NCBI RefSeq assembly: GCF_000813825.1
Contig: NZ_JWTA01000004.1
Span: 496,001 to 560,000, forward strand
DNA: 64,000 nt
DNA from: Chryseobacterium taiwanense
GTDB lineage: Bacteria > Bacteroidota > Bacteroidia > Flavobacteriales > Weeksellaceae
Reading direction: 5' to 3'
Shown: piece by piece, positions 15,735 through 24,215 of the stretch
How the letters are laid out: every line of letters begins with the position of its first letter
Position numbering within the stretch: position 1 is the first letter of the stretch
Notes under the pieces: generated by a model
Databases searched by the model: none
What the model saw: only the letters and a program-made list of their open reading frames with translations
What the model was told of the DNA's origin: nothing
Position numbers and translations under genes: made by a program

Positions 15735-16472
15735 ATGCAAACAGTATTAATTACAGGAGCCAACAGAAGCATTGGTCTTGAAACAGTAAAACAGCTTTCA
15801 GCAAAAGGATTATTCGTTTATTTAGGAAGCCGAAATCTTGAAAATGGAAAAAGAGTAGTTGAAACACTGAACAAACAAGGTTTTCAAAATATCAAAGCCA
15901 TCGAAATTGATGTTACCAATCCTGAATCGATTTCAAAAGCCAAAAATATAGTAGAAAATGAGCAGGGAAAACTGGATATTCTGATCAACAATGCAGGAAT
16001 TTTAGGAAATACTCCTCAACTGGCATCAGATTTTTCCATTCAGGAAATTCAAACCATTTTTGATACGAACTTCTTTGGAGTCATCAGTGTCACACAGGCT
16101 TTTCTTGATTTGCTTAAAAAATCGGATAGCCCAAGAATCAGTAATATTACTTCAGGATTAGGTTCTTTAACCTTGCACAGCGATCCGACCTGGAAATATT
16201 ATAATATTAAAACTGCAGGTTACGGAACTTCAAAAGCAGCTTTAAATGCGTACACGATTGTTTTGGCTTACGAATTGAAAGATTTATCTTTTAAAGTAAA
16301 TGTGATCGATCCCGGTTATACGGCAACAGATTTTAATGCACACAGCGGTCCCGGTTCGGTGGAAAGTGCTGCCTCTTTCATCATCAAGCATACTTTGACA
16401 GATAATAATGCTCCAACAGGGCAATATTACAGTAACGATATTGAGGACGAAATTGGAATCAGTCCTTGGTAA
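15735..16472 (+). CDS. SDR-family NAD(P)-dependent oxidoreductase, copy 1
   Basis: A 245-residue classical short-chain dehydrogenase. The cofactor motif is TGANRSIG (6-13), NNAG lies near 85-88, and the catalytic Tyr-Lys appears as YGTSK near residue 167. The Ser position before it is in NITSGLGSL. Substrate unknown; proteins of this group act like carbonyl reductases. The Crp/Fnr-type palindrome before it links it to the regulator upstream. Confidence 0.9.
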   Translation: MQTVLITGANRSIGLETVKQLSAKGLFVYLGSRNLENGKRVVETLNKQGFQNIKAIEIDVTNPESISKAKNIVENEQGKLDILINNAGILGNTPQLASDFSIQEIQTIFDTNFFGVISVTQAFLDLLKKSDSPRISNITSGLGSLTLHSDPTWKYYNIKTAGYGTSKAALNAYTIVLAYELKDLSFKVNVIDPGYTATDFNAHSGPGSVESAASFIIKHTLTDNNAPTGQYYSNDIEDEIGISPW

Positions 16473-16492
16473 TTTTTTAAATAACAGTGTGA

Positions 16493-16520
16493 AGAGAAGC
16501 TTTCGGGTTTCTCTTTTTTA
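16493..16520 (+). terminator. Terminator of SDR copy 1
   Basis: AGAGAAGC with GGTTTCTCT around TTTCG, followed by a T run, 21 bases past the stop. Its core is the same as in the terminator at 14824. Confidence 0.8.
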
Positions 16521-16630
16521 TTAAATACGTATTCACGATTCGGTTACATCATTCGTTGATTGAGCTACTTTTCTCATCTGCCATCTTCCCACCTTTGTAC
16601 CATCATTTAAAACCAATAAATATTTAAAAA

Positions 16631-17470
16631 ATGGAAACAAAAAAAGTATGGTTCGTGACAGGAGCTTCAAAAGGACTTGGATTAGCCTTAATCAAAAAAT
16701 TATTAGAACAAAATTATCGTGTTGCTGCGACAACCAGAAATGTAGAGTCTCTTATTTCTGAAATCGGAGAAACTTCAGAAACATTTTTACCGCTTGAAGT
16801 GAGTTTAACCGACAATGAAAACGTGCAATCTGCCATCGCAAAAACCATCGAGCATTTCGGACAATTGGATGTTGTCGTGAACAATGCAGGTTACGGACAG
16901 CTTGGAACGTTGGAAGAACTTTCAGACAAAGAGGCAAGAGCGAATTTTGATGTCAATGTTTTCGGAACACTGAATGTAATCAGAAATGCAATGCCTCATT
17001 TTCGTCAGCAAAAATCAGGACAGATTTTCAACATCTCTTCTATCGGAGGATATTCAGGGAATTTTCCGGGGTGGGGAATTTACTGTTCCACAAAATTTGC
17101 CGTTGCCGGTTTAACGGAAGCTTTGGCAGAGGAAATTAAAGACTTCGGAGTGAAAGCAACGGTGGTATATCCAGGATATTTCAGAACCGATTTCTTGTCT
17201 AAAGAATCGGTAAGAACTCCTGAAAATTCAATTCCTGAGTATGAAACGGCAAGAAATTCTGAACAGGCTCACCTTGATGAAATTAATGGAAATCAGCCCA
17301 ATGATCCTGAGAAAGGTGCAGAAGCAATTATTGCCATCAGTGAAGTGGAAAATCCGCCGGTGCATTTCTTATTGGGAAGTGGAACGGATGAGTTTTTGAA
17401 TAACAAGATTAAAACGCTTACAGGTGATGCCGAGAAATGGAGTGAATTGACGTTTTCTACTGTGATTTAA
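16631..17470 (+). CDS. SDR-family oxidoreductase, copy 2
   Basis: A 279-residue short-chain dehydrogenase with TGASKGLG (9-16), NNAGYG near 87-92, Ser in NISSIGG near 139 and the catalytic pair in YCSTK near 153-157. The length and C-terminus (ENPPVHFLLGSGTDEFLNNKI) match the clade annotated as ketoacyl-reductase or estradiol-dehydrogenase-like SDRs. Substrate unknown. A CACCTTTG element near 16592, close to TAnnTTTG, may be its promoter; the palindrome of its neighbours is absent. Confidence 0.9.
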   Translation: METKKVWFVTGASKGLGLALIKKLLEQNYRVAATTRNVESLISEIGETSETFLPLEVSLTDNENVQSAIAKTIEHFGQLDVVVNNAGYGQLGTLEELSDKEARANFDVNVFGTLNVIRNAMPHFRQQKSGQIFNISSIGGYSGNFPGWGIYCSTKFAVAGLTEALAEEIKDFGVKATVVYPGYFRTDFLSKESVRTPENSIPEYETARNSEQAHLDEINGNQPNDPEKGAEAIIAISEVENPPVHFLLGSGTDEFLNNKIKTLTGDAEKWSELTFSTVI

Positions 17471-17508
17471 TTTTTACGTTTTAACATAAAGATTCGGTTT
17501 TGACACAA

Positions 17509-17614
17509 CGTCACTTCGAGTAGATTTTTGAAAAAAATCGTATCGAGAAGCTCAAGATAAAAAGTTCTCGATACATTTTTCTTCATTTCATTACGAAAAA
17601 CACTCGAACTGACG
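17509..17614. repeat. Large palindromic repeat, TCGAG type
   Basis: Outer arms CGTCACTTCGAGT (17509-17521) and ACTCGAACTGACG (17602-17614) differ at one base; inner arms GTATCGAGAA (17540-17549) and TTCTCGATAC (17565-17574) are perfect. Such elements are common between genes in Bacteroidota genomes. With the next repeat it fills the first half of the 433-base gap before the AraC gene. Confidence 0.75.
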
Positions 17615-17645
17615 AGAATCGAATTCTTTTAATCAGACTTTATAA

Positions 17646-17721
17646 AGATCCTTCGGCTTCGCTCAGGATAACAGGCGCAAAACTATTAGAGAAATGTCAT
17701 CCTGAGCTTGCCAAAGGATCT
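17646..17721. repeat. Large palindromic repeat, AGGATC type
   Basis: Outer arms AGATCCTT (17646-17653) and AAGGATCT (17714-17721) are perfect; inner arms CTCAGGATAACA (17662-17673) and TGTCATCCTGAG (17695-17706) differ at one base. The remaining sequence to 17903 is AT-rich leader of the AraC gene, in which I see nothing else. Confidence 0.75.
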
Positions 17722-17903
17722 CATTCTATTTTTTTAACCATTAAGATTTTGTTTAAGGAATTTAGAGTATTAAGATGATATTTTGATTTAAAATTTATTC
17801 AAAAGTTAATTTGGTTTTTCTTAATGAGACTTAACTCATTATCTATCAATTTAATATTTCAAATTCAATCCAACATTCAAAATAATTAAATAACTTAGTC
17901 ATT

Positions 17904-18818
17904 ATGAAAAACACATTTCGTTTTAATTCGCTTTCTGAGTTTCATGCTTTCTGCAATCTTCCGAATCCTGAGCATCCGTTGATCAGTCTGATCGATTACA
18001 GCAAAGTCCGTTATCCTGTGGATGATACTGAACTGAAATGGATACAGAATTTTTATTCGATTGGTTTGAAACGGAATGTGAATGCTAAGTTCAATTATGG
18101 GCAGCAGAAATATGATTTTGATTCCGGTGTGTTGTGTTTTGTTTCTCCGCTTCAGTTTCTGAGTCTTGAAATGAAACCCGGTGTGGAAGTGGAACCAACC
18201 GGATATTTATTGCTGATTCATCCCGATTTTCTTTGGGGAACTGCTCTCGCAAAGAAGATCAAATCTTATGAATTTTTCAGTTATCAGATCAATGAAGCGC
18301 TTTTTCTTTCGGATAAGGAAGAGAAAATCATTGTTGAACTCTTTAAAAATATTGAAAAGGAATATCAGACCAATATCGATAAATTCACGCAGGAACTGAT
18401 TGTTGCCCAACTTGAATTGTTCCTGATCTATGCAGAACGTTTTTATGAACGTCAGTTTTTTACTAGAAAAAAATCCAGCCATGAACTATTGGAAAGATTT
18501 GAAGAAGTACTTTCCCAATATTTTGAAAACGGAAACCTTATCGAAAACGGCATTCCTTCTGTAAAAACCATTGCTGAACAAATGAATATTTCACCGAATT
18601 ATCTGGGAAGTTTATTGCGAATTCACACCCAACAAAATACACAACAGCATATTCAGAATAAGATTATCGACACTGCAAAAGAACGTTTGAGTACAACTCA
18701 TCTTTCGGTAAGTGAGATCGCTTATGAACTGGGATTTGAGCATCCGCAGTCTTTTAGTAAGTTGTTTAAGCAGAAGGTGAATCAGTCGCCGGGAGAGTTT
18801 CGGAGGTTGTTTAATTGA
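17904..18818 (+). CDS. AraC-family transcriptional regulator
   Basis: A 304-residue regulator. The N-terminal part (about 20-160) is a cupin-like sensing domain; the C-terminal about 100 residues hold two helix-turn-helix units, first VKTIAEQMNISPNYLGSLLRIHT and second VSEIAYELGFEHPQSFSKLFKQKVNQSPGEFR, the AraC signature. Typical for flavobacterial regulators that sit near the SDR genes they control, so the two SDR genes upstream are candidate targets. Ligand unknown. Confidence 0.92.
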   Translation: MKNTFRFNSLSEFHAFCNLPNPEHPLISLIDYSKVRYPVDDTELKWIQNFYSIGLKRNVNAKFNYGQQKYDFDSGVLCFVSPLQFLSLEMKPGVEVEPTGYLLLIHPDFLWGTALAKKIKSYEFFSYQINEALFLSDKEEKIIVELFKNIEKEYQTNIDKFTQELIVAQLELFLIYAERFYERQFFTRKKSSHELLERFEEVLSQYFENGNLIENGIPSVKTIAEQMNISPNYLGSLLRIHTQQNTQQHIQNKIIDTAKERLSTTHLSVSEIAYELGFEHPQSFSKLFKQKVNQSPGEFRRLFN

Positions 18819-18894
18819 TGTTAAAAAATCAGTTATTTTCAGAGCAGGTACATTCTGGGAAAATTCCTTATTTTTAAAAACAATTAATTAGACT

Positions 18895-19335
18895 ATGATC
18901 AATAAGAGAACTATTATATTCTTTATTATTATAATTTACAGTAATGCTTTTTCTCAACAAAAAGTTTTGAAAGAACTTAATGAAAAAACATTTTCATGGG
19001 TTTCAAATACAAAAAGTCATATTAATGCTAAAGATACATTACAAATTGATCTACATTTTACTAACAACAAAATTGAATTCATTCCAAAACTGTCTTCATT
19101 TAAATCTGAAAGTTTAGAAAAGGTATCTTGGACTGAACAGCGCCCTGAATATTATTCTTTTAAAATAAAAAACAACATTCTCTTTTTTATTGATCAAGAT
19201 CATAAAACAGCTAGATCATTTAAAATCATAAAAGAAAAAAATCAAATAGTTAAAATAATAGATTCCAAATCTTCAAAACAGTATTTGCTAAATCAAAATT
19301 TTCAGAAGTCATCTCCGCCTCGTATTTCTGATTAA
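18895..19335 (+). CDS. Secreted protein of unknown function
   Basis: A 146-residue protein with a strongly hydrophobic signal peptide (residues 5-20, cut near FSQ). The mature part is Lys/Ser-rich and probably beta-stranded (FHFT-type strands DLHFTNNKIEFIPKL, YYSFKIKNNILFFI). No family recognised. It ends before a strong terminator and before the relic of the gldG 3' end. Confidence 0.6.
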   Translation: MINKRTIIFFIIIIYSNAFSQQKVLKELNEKTFSWVSNTKSHINAKDTLQIDLHFTNNKIEFIPKLSSFKSESLEKVSWTEQRPEYYSFKIKNNILFFIDQDHKTARSFKIIKEKNQIVKIIDSKSSKQYLLNQNFQKSSPPRISD

Positions 19336-19347
19336 ATAAATTATAAT

Positions 19348-19381
19348 AAAAAAAAGAGAAGCCAAAAACTTCTCTTTTTTT
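19348..19381 (+). terminator. Terminator in front of the gldG relic
   Basis: AAAAAAGAGAAG pairs with CTTCTCTTTTTT around CCAAAAA. The hairpin matches the one after the real gldG (20034-20062), so it may belong to the duplicated gldG tail; it can serve both strands. Confidence 0.8.
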
Positions 19382-19386
19382 ATTTT

Positions 19387-19488
19387 CTCTCCAAAACTCT
19401 TCTTCCTCAATCAGAAAAACAAGCCTCATAAAACACCCATAATCACTAAAGAAAGTAACGAATTAAACCATTACCCGTTATTTTTCTT
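19387..19488 (-). pseudogene. Decayed copy of the gldG 3' end
   Basis: On the minus strand this stretch translates, with stops, as KNNG*WFNSLLSLVIMGVL* then GLFF*LRKKSFG, which follows the C-terminus of the intact GldG (KNNWQWFNLLLPLVIIGALG, GLFFWLRKKKFG). The DNA is about 78% identical without gaps over 90 bases to 20083-20172. In-frame stops at three places show it is not expressed. It lies about 680 bases from the true gldG end, on the same strand, with the gene at 19561 between the two copies. Confidence 0.85.
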
Positions 19489-19560
19489 AACACTTATAAG
19501 TTTCTTGTTAAAGTATAATGCTTTCATTATCTTTAATAAAAAATCAACCAAATTATAACA

Positions 19561-20001
19561 ATGAAAAAAATACTTATCCTTCTCCCAGTATTCATTTTTG
19601 AGATCTGTTCCGCTCAAAAAGCTAAAGCAGAAAAAGTAAAAGATAAATTTGAATCCCGACAATCTCAGGACATGTCTGTTCCTCCTCCACCGATGATTGC
19701 TTTTCCGGCTCAATATCCTAAAGGAAATAAAGCATTTCTTGAAAATGTAAAGAAAAATCTGGATAAAGCAGCTCTTCAATCTCTTGGAAAAAATTTGAAA
19801 ACAAAAATTATTCTAAAAATCAATTCAGATGGAAATGTGCTTAATATTTCTACTTATGGAAACAATGAAACTTTTAATAATGAAGTGAAAAAAGCAGCAG
19901 AAACAGCTACTGGTAATATCATTTGGGAAGCAGGAAAAAATAATAAAGGAGAAAAAGTGATTGATATTGTTAATCTGCCTTTTCAATATTCAAATTCTTA
20001 A
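19561..20001 (+). CDS. Exported protein with TonB-C-like domain
   Basis: A 146-residue protein with signal peptide 1-18 (cut after CSA). After a Lys-rich linker, residues about 45-140 resemble the C-terminal domain of TonB energy transducers: PPPPMIAFPAQYPKGNKAFLENVKKNL, then TKIILKINSDGNVLNIS and NIIWEAGKNNKGEKVIDIVNLPFQ. It lacks the usual TonB membrane anchor and proline linker, so it is probably a periplasmic single-domain relative. It lies between the relic and the intact gldG tail, so it may have arrived by the same event. Confidence 0.7.
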   Translation: MKKILILLPVFIFEICSAQKAKAEKVKDKFESRQSQDMSVPPPPMIAFPAQYPKGNKAFLENVKKNLDKAALQSLGKNLKTKIILKINSDGNVLNISTYGNNETFNNEVKKAAETATGNIIWEAGKNNKGEKVIDIVNLPFQYSNS

Positions 20002-20033
20002 ATAAGAGCCTTCATTTTAGGAATCATATCAAC

Positions 20034-20062
20034 AAAAAAGAGAAACAAATGTTTCTCTTTTT
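20034..20062 (-). terminator. Bidirectional terminator between the TonB-C-like gene and gldG
   Basis: Perfect 12-bp stem AAAAAGAGAAAC / GTTTCTCTTTTT with loop AAAT, ten bases past the gldG stop and 32 past the stop of the plus-strand gene. Confidence 0.85.
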
Positions 20063-20071
20063 CTATTTTAT

Positions 20072-21742
20072 CTATCCAAACTTCTTCTTCCTCAACCAGA
20101 AGAACAGTCCTCCTAAAGCTCCAATAATTACTAAAGGAAGCAGTAAATTGAACCATTGCCAGTTGTTTTTCTCTTCTGTAATTCTTTGTCGGTCCAGAAG
20201 ACGTTCTTCGATGTTTCTGTTTCTTAATTCCATCAGATTGCTGTCGTCCAAAAGATAGTCGAGAGCATTTCTTAAGAACTGTTCGTTTCCGAACTGTTCG
20301 TTGGTCAGCATATCTACTCCTAAAGGTAAAGGCTGCCCTTTGATCACTTTATTTCTTCCCACATCTCCGTCTGCAATCACGATCATTTTATTATCAGAAC
20401 TTGTTCCTTTGAAACCAGGATAAGACTTTCTTTCAATTCTTGAAGCGTAGGCAGAATTAAATTTACCTTCCAAAGCTACTGCATAGATTTTCGGAGTGCT
20501 TGGTTTTTCCATTTGCCCAAGACTGTCCACACTTGCAATTTCTTTCAGATCAACATAATTTGGAACCTGTTTCAGCAAGGTTCTTTCACTTGATTCGAAA
20601 AGAACTTTTGTTTTTATATTTTTTCTTCCGCCTAATGTATCAATCGATGTTGGAAATTCAAATTTTACCGGATTGATATTTTTCGTGATCGGATCATTCT
20701 TTTCAGCAATTCCTAACGGGAAATACGGCCACGGAAGACTTGTATATTGAGGATTCCCCCCTACTTCTCCGGTTACCAATCTCAACAGTGCAAATTTCTT
20801 CACATCTTTTACCAGTGCAGGATTGATTCTGATCCCGTAATTGAAGAAAAAGTCTGTCATATTGATGTCTACCGGGAAAGGCATTACTTTTTTAGACCTT
20901 GTCAACGTATCCATTTCAGCATTTACCGCATCAATCATCCACAGCGTTTTTCCGCCGTTCATGATGTATTGGTCAAGGATTACTTTTTCTCCGTCTGTGA
21001 AAGCTTTTCTGGGTTTTGCAATTACTAAAGCATTCATTTGCTTTAAAATAGGAACATCTGCCAATGTAAGCTCAGTCTGATTTTTAGGAATAATCGGACC
21101 TGCATCGTAATTTTCTGTGGCTAAATGCATGAATCCCTGGAATTCTTCCGGGCTCAACTCATCCTGATTGACTAAAATTCCAATTTTCTTTCTTTTGTCA
21201 ACCGCAATATTCTTGATGTTTGAAACTAAATTGTATTCTAAATTCTCAATTGATTTCGTTAACTGCTGATCTGCATCAATCCCGTTCTGCTGAACCACCA
21301 ACGGAACAGAAATCCCTCTTTCTCTATATTTTACAACCGCATAAGGAAATAAATAGATCTGAGAAACTTTTCCGTCTTTCACATCAGGAAGTACAGAAGG
21401 CTGCATTCCCATTGCCATCAAAGTATCCTGAGGAATTTTACTTTTAATAGGGTCAATGAATTTGAAATCAATTTTTGGATTAATTTTTCTGAATTCCTCC
21501 AACATAAATTTCGTTTCACTCTGCAACTGCTTAAAGCTTGCAGGGAAATCTCCTTCCAGATAAACATCAACAGTCACAGGTTTTTTAATAGACTCTAAAA
21601 CCTTAATTGTATTATCGGAAAGTGTATATCTTTTTTCTTTCGTTAAATCTAATCTGATTCCTGAAATGGCAAGAATAATTACCAACGGCAAAATAACAAA
21701 CAGTAAAATTCCGAATGGTGATTTGAATGGTATCTTCTTCAT
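20072..21742 (-). CDS. gldG: Gliding-motility ABC transporter component GldG
   Basis: A 556-residue protein with one N-terminal membrane helix (about 9-27) followed by RLDLTKEKRYTLSDNTIKVLESIKKPVTV, a long periplasmic ABC-type-uncharacterised-transport domain, and a C-terminal helix (about 530-550) with the end FFWLRKKKFG. This is the GldG layout. With GldF (membrane) and GldA (ATPase, not in this window) it forms the ABC transporter linked to gliding in Flavobacterium. It starts four bases after gldF. A decayed copy of its 3' end lies at 19387-19488. Confidence 0.93.
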   Translation of the reverse strand: MKKIPFKSPFGILLFVILPLVIILAISGIRLDLTKEKRYTLSDNTIKVLESIKKPVTVDVYLEGDFPASFKQLQSETKFMLEEFRKINPKIDFKFIDPIKSKIPQDTLMAMGMQPSVLPDVKDGKVSQIYLFPYAVVKYRERGISVPLVVQQNGIDADQQLTKSIENLEYNLVSNIKNIAVDKRKKIGILVNQDELSPEEFQGFMHLATENYDAGPIIPKNQTELTLADVPILKQMNALVIAKPRKAFTDGEKVILDQYIMNGGKTLWMIDAVNAEMDTLTRSKKVMPFPVDINMTDFFFNYGIRINPALVKDVKKFALLRLVTGEVGGNPQYTSLPWPYFPLGIAEKNDPITKNINPVKFEFPTSIDTLGGRKNIKTKVLFESSERTLLKQVPNYVDLKEIASVDSLGQMEKPSTPKIYAVALEGKFNSAYASRIERKSYPGFKGTSSDNKMIVIADGDVGRNKVIKGQPLPLGVDMLTNEQFGNEQFLRNALDYLLDDSNLMELRNRNIEERLLDRQRITEEKNNWQWFNLLLPLVIIGALGGLFFWLRKKKFG

Positions 21743-21746
21743 AATT

Positions 21747-22475
21747 CTACTTCTTTTTAGTGATAAAATGGTTGGACAAAACTAGGGTGACACCAATAAT
21801 TAAAACAAAATAAGCCACGTCTTTAAAATCAATAAGACCTCTTGTAAAGCCTAAGAAATGTTGATAAAAACCGATATTCTGTAAAATAAAGTCTGCTCCA
21901 CCCAATAATTTATAACTTGCCAATTGTTCGATCCCGAAATACATGATAAAACACATGAAAACGCCCAACAAATAAGCCATGATCTGATTCTGAGAAAGTG
22001 AAGAAGCTAAAATCCCCACACCTGAAAAAGCTGCGATTAAAATAATTAACCCGAAATAACTTCCGAACGTCATTCCTAAATCAATATTTCCTTCCGGAAC
22101 TCCTAAAACATATACTGTGTAAAGGTAAATCAAAGATGGAATTAAACATAAAATTCCAACCACCCAAACAGATAAGAATTTTCCAAGAACCAAATCCGAG
22201 ATTTTCAAAGGTTGGGAAAACAGCCAGTTTAAGGTACCCGTCTGTTGCTCTTCCGCAAAAGTTTTCATAGAAAGTGCCGGAATGATGAACATTAATAACC
22301 AAGGCACCAAAACAAAATAACTTTGTAAGGAAGCTAGCCCAATATCAAAAATGTTGGAATCATTCTCGAAAAAAAACAAAAACAATGTCGCTACCAAACT
22401 GAAAGCCGCAATGATAATCCATGCGCTCCAGTTCCCAAAATAGCTCCAAAGTTCTTTTTTAAAAATTGCAATCAT
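21747..22475 (-). CDS. gldF: Gliding-motility ABC transporter permease GldF
   Basis: A 242-residue membrane protein with six helices, starting MIAIFKKELWSYFGNWSAWIIIAAF and including MLFIIPALSMKTFAEEQQTGTLNWLFSQPLKISDLVLGKF (about 61-100), characteristic of ABC-2 permeases. It is the membrane subunit of GldAFG. Many Chryseobacterium strains keep gldFG without visible gliding, so a role in surface or T9SS-related biology is possible. Confidence 0.93.
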   Translation of the reverse strand: MIAIFKKELWSYFGNWSAWIIIAAFSLVATLFLFFFENDSNIFDIGLASLQSYFVLVPWLLMFIIPALSMKTFAEEQQTGTLNWLFSQPLKISDLVLGKFLSVWVVGILCLIPSLIYLYTVYVLGVPEGNIDLGMTFGSYFGLIILIAAFSGVGILASSLSQNQIMAYLLGVFMCFIMYFGIEQLASYKLLGGADFILQNIGFYQHFLGFTRGLIDFKDVAYFVLIIGVTLVLSNHFITKKK

Positions 22476-22572
22476 ATATTAGTTAGAAGTTTTAAGTTAA
22501 AAGTCAGATGTATTGTATGCTTATTATTTAAAAAAATACATCGACTTCGCACTGCTTTTTACTTGTCTCTTT

Positions 22573-23118
22573 TTACTTTTTACTTTTATTAACCAGCTTC
22601 ACCGTCATCATAATCAGAAATACCAGAACGAAAAATCCTGTAATTAATTGCCACCAATATTCAATGACCATCGATTTTAATATCACTGTGAAAACTACCA
22701 GAAATAAAATAAAAGTTGCGATTTCGTTCGCCTGTCTCAATTTGATATTGGCAGTTTCCAAAGTATTTCCGTTAAGTTCTCGGAGTTTTAAAACTTTTTT
22801 CCAACACCAGTAATGGTAAATCGCCAGTCCGATCAGGAAAGTAAGCTTCAAATGAAACCACGGCATTTTCATTAATCCTGTATTTAAGAAGATCATTACC
22901 AGTCCGCAAACCGCCATAATCACTCCTGCCGGAACGGTAATAATATTCCAAAGTCGGCGCGCCATGAAGGTGTATTGTTCTCTTAAAATTTTCTTTTTAT
23001 CCTCGGCAAATGCATCGGTATCTTTATAGTAAACGAAAATTCTCACGAGATAAAAAATTCCCGCAAAATAACTTACCATGAAGATAATGTGAAGCGCTTT
23101 GATGATGGTATACAGCAT
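22573..23118 (-). CDS. hemJ: HemJ/CopD-family membrane protein, probable protoporphyrinogen IX oxidase
   Basis: A 181-residue protein with about five membrane helices. The first helix carries ALHIIFMVSYFAGIFYLVRIFVY with His10, the conserved haem-ligand position of HemJ; MARRLWNIITVPAGVIM and PWFHLKLTFLIGLAIYHYWCW follow the HemJ pattern. HemJ oxidises protoporphyrinogen IX to protoporphyrin IX in bacteria without HemG or HemY. CopD annotation is an alternative, but the pattern fits HemJ better. It lies between gldF and an unknown gene. Confidence 0.8.
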   Translation of the reverse strand: MLYTIIKALHIIFMVSYFAGIFYLVRIFVYYKDTDAFAEDKKKILREQYTFMARRLWNIITVPAGVIMAVCGLVMIFLNTGLMKMPWFHLKLTFLIGLAIYHYWCWKKVLKLRELNGNTLETANIKLRQANEIATFILFLVVFTVILKSMVIEYWWQLITGFFVLVFLIMMTVKLVNKSKK

Positions 23119-23129
23119 TTAAATCAATA

Positions 23130-23585
23130 TTATTTTATAGGAACAATTTCACAGTTTCTGTCAAAGTTTTTCAAATAGTCAAAAAACAATTGTTTCTCTT
23201 TTTTTGAATCTCTGTAATTTTTATAAGCAACAAGCCCAATCACCATTAGATAAATGGATAAAATATAATATTCTCCAGAAAAATTTCTTATTAAAATAGT
23301 TAATGAAAAACAGAAGAAAATAGCAAGAGTTAATAATTGATAAAATTCCAGTCCAATAAATAATTCAAGACTATATTTATCCTCGTTATCTCTGATAAAA
23401 TTTCCCTTAAAAGTTTGAAAATCTTTTTGCATTAATCTTACTTTAAAACCATTTTCAAAAACTTTTCCTGTAAAACTTTTACCAAAGAAATCAGGAAAAC
23501 CTCCAAATATGCTGTTTTTAATATTTTCTAAAACATCTTCTTTTGATTTAGAAAATTCAACACGATATTCGGACTTTAAAAACAT
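23130..23585 (-). CDS. Small membrane protein, unknown function
   Basis: A 151-residue protein. Residues 1-80 are soluble (SKEDVLENIKNSIFGGFPDFFGKSF); two membrane helices follow (about 83-101 and 107-123), then a charged tail (RDSKKEKQLFFDYLKNF). No family recognised. It ends eleven bases upstream of hemJ, so the two may be co-transcribed. Confidence 0.65.
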   Translation of the reverse strand: MFLKSEYRVEFSKSKEDVLENIKNSIFGGFPDFFGKSFTGKVFENGFKVRLMQKDFQTFKGNFIRDNEDKYSLELFIGLEFYQLLTLAIFFCFSLTILIRNFSGEYYILSIYLMVIGLVAYKNYRDSKKEKQLFFDYLKNFDRNCEIVPIK

Positions 23586-23697
23586 GTAAATAAATTATGC
23601 GCAAAGATAGTTTATTTCGGAAAAAAAGAGAATTTAATCTAAAAATTTCGGATGAAAATTGCTATATCATTTTGAGAAAAACTGCCTTTACAATTAT

Positions 23698-24141
23698 TTA
23701 TTGTTTTTTTCTTGCAGGAATACTGTCTGCCTTACTTTCTTTATAATATTTCTTTGTATATAAAAGGTTCTCCTTCTTGTCATAATATTTCCAGGCTCCG
23801 TAATAATACCAGTGACGTTCGTTCTGGGAAATTTCAAGCTTAGTCTGTCCTTTTTCCATGATCGTTCCGGTTGGAAAGTATCTTTTGATTTTCGTAATAT
23901 CTCTTTGAATGTTTTCTTTTTGATAGAGTTTATCGTCAAAATAGGTTTTCCAAACGCCTACCTTCTCCCCTTTTTTATATTTTCCGATAGCAACAAGGTT
24001 TCCTTCGTTGGTAGGATATTCTTCTTTCCATTTACCATGTCTTTTTTGAGATTTTTCACTCACTTTTACATATTGGTTCATCTTCGTTTGGCAGGAAAAT
24101 GTGAATAATGATACGACTAAAACAATAAATATTTTTTTCAT
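23698..24141 (-). CDS. Putative lipoprotein with MORN-like repeats
   Basis: A 147-residue protein with lipoprotein signal (lipobox TFSC, Cys17). The mature part has GKWKEEYPTNEGNLVAIGKYKKGEKVGVWKTYFDDKLYQKE and a second weaker unit ending WYYYGAWKYYDKKENLLY, the G-K-W/Y spacing of MORN-type motifs of flavobacterial surface proteins. Function unknown. Its ATG comes directly after the kbl terminator, with no room for a separate promoter; see findings. Confidence 0.7.
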   Translation of the reverse strand: MKKIFIVLVVSLFTFSCQTKMNQYVKVSEKSQKRHGKWKEEYPTNEGNLVAIGKYKKGEKVGVWKTYFDDKLYQKENIQRDITKIKRYFPTGTIMEKGQTKLEISQNERHWYYYGAWKYYDKKENLLYTKKYYKESKADSIPARKKQ

Positions 24142-24144
24142 AAA

Positions 24145-24181
24145 AAAACAGGATTTCTGTAAATATAAGAAATCCTGTTTT
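24145..24181 (-). terminator. Terminator after kbl, directly before the lipoprotein start
   Basis: Perfect 14-bp stem: minus strand AAAACAGGATTTCT, a ten-base loop, then AGAAATCCTGTTTT, followed by a T run that abuts the ATG at 24141. Confidence 0.85.
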
Positions 24182-24215
24182 AACTCTACAAATGTAGAAC
24201 AACTTTATTTTTGTC

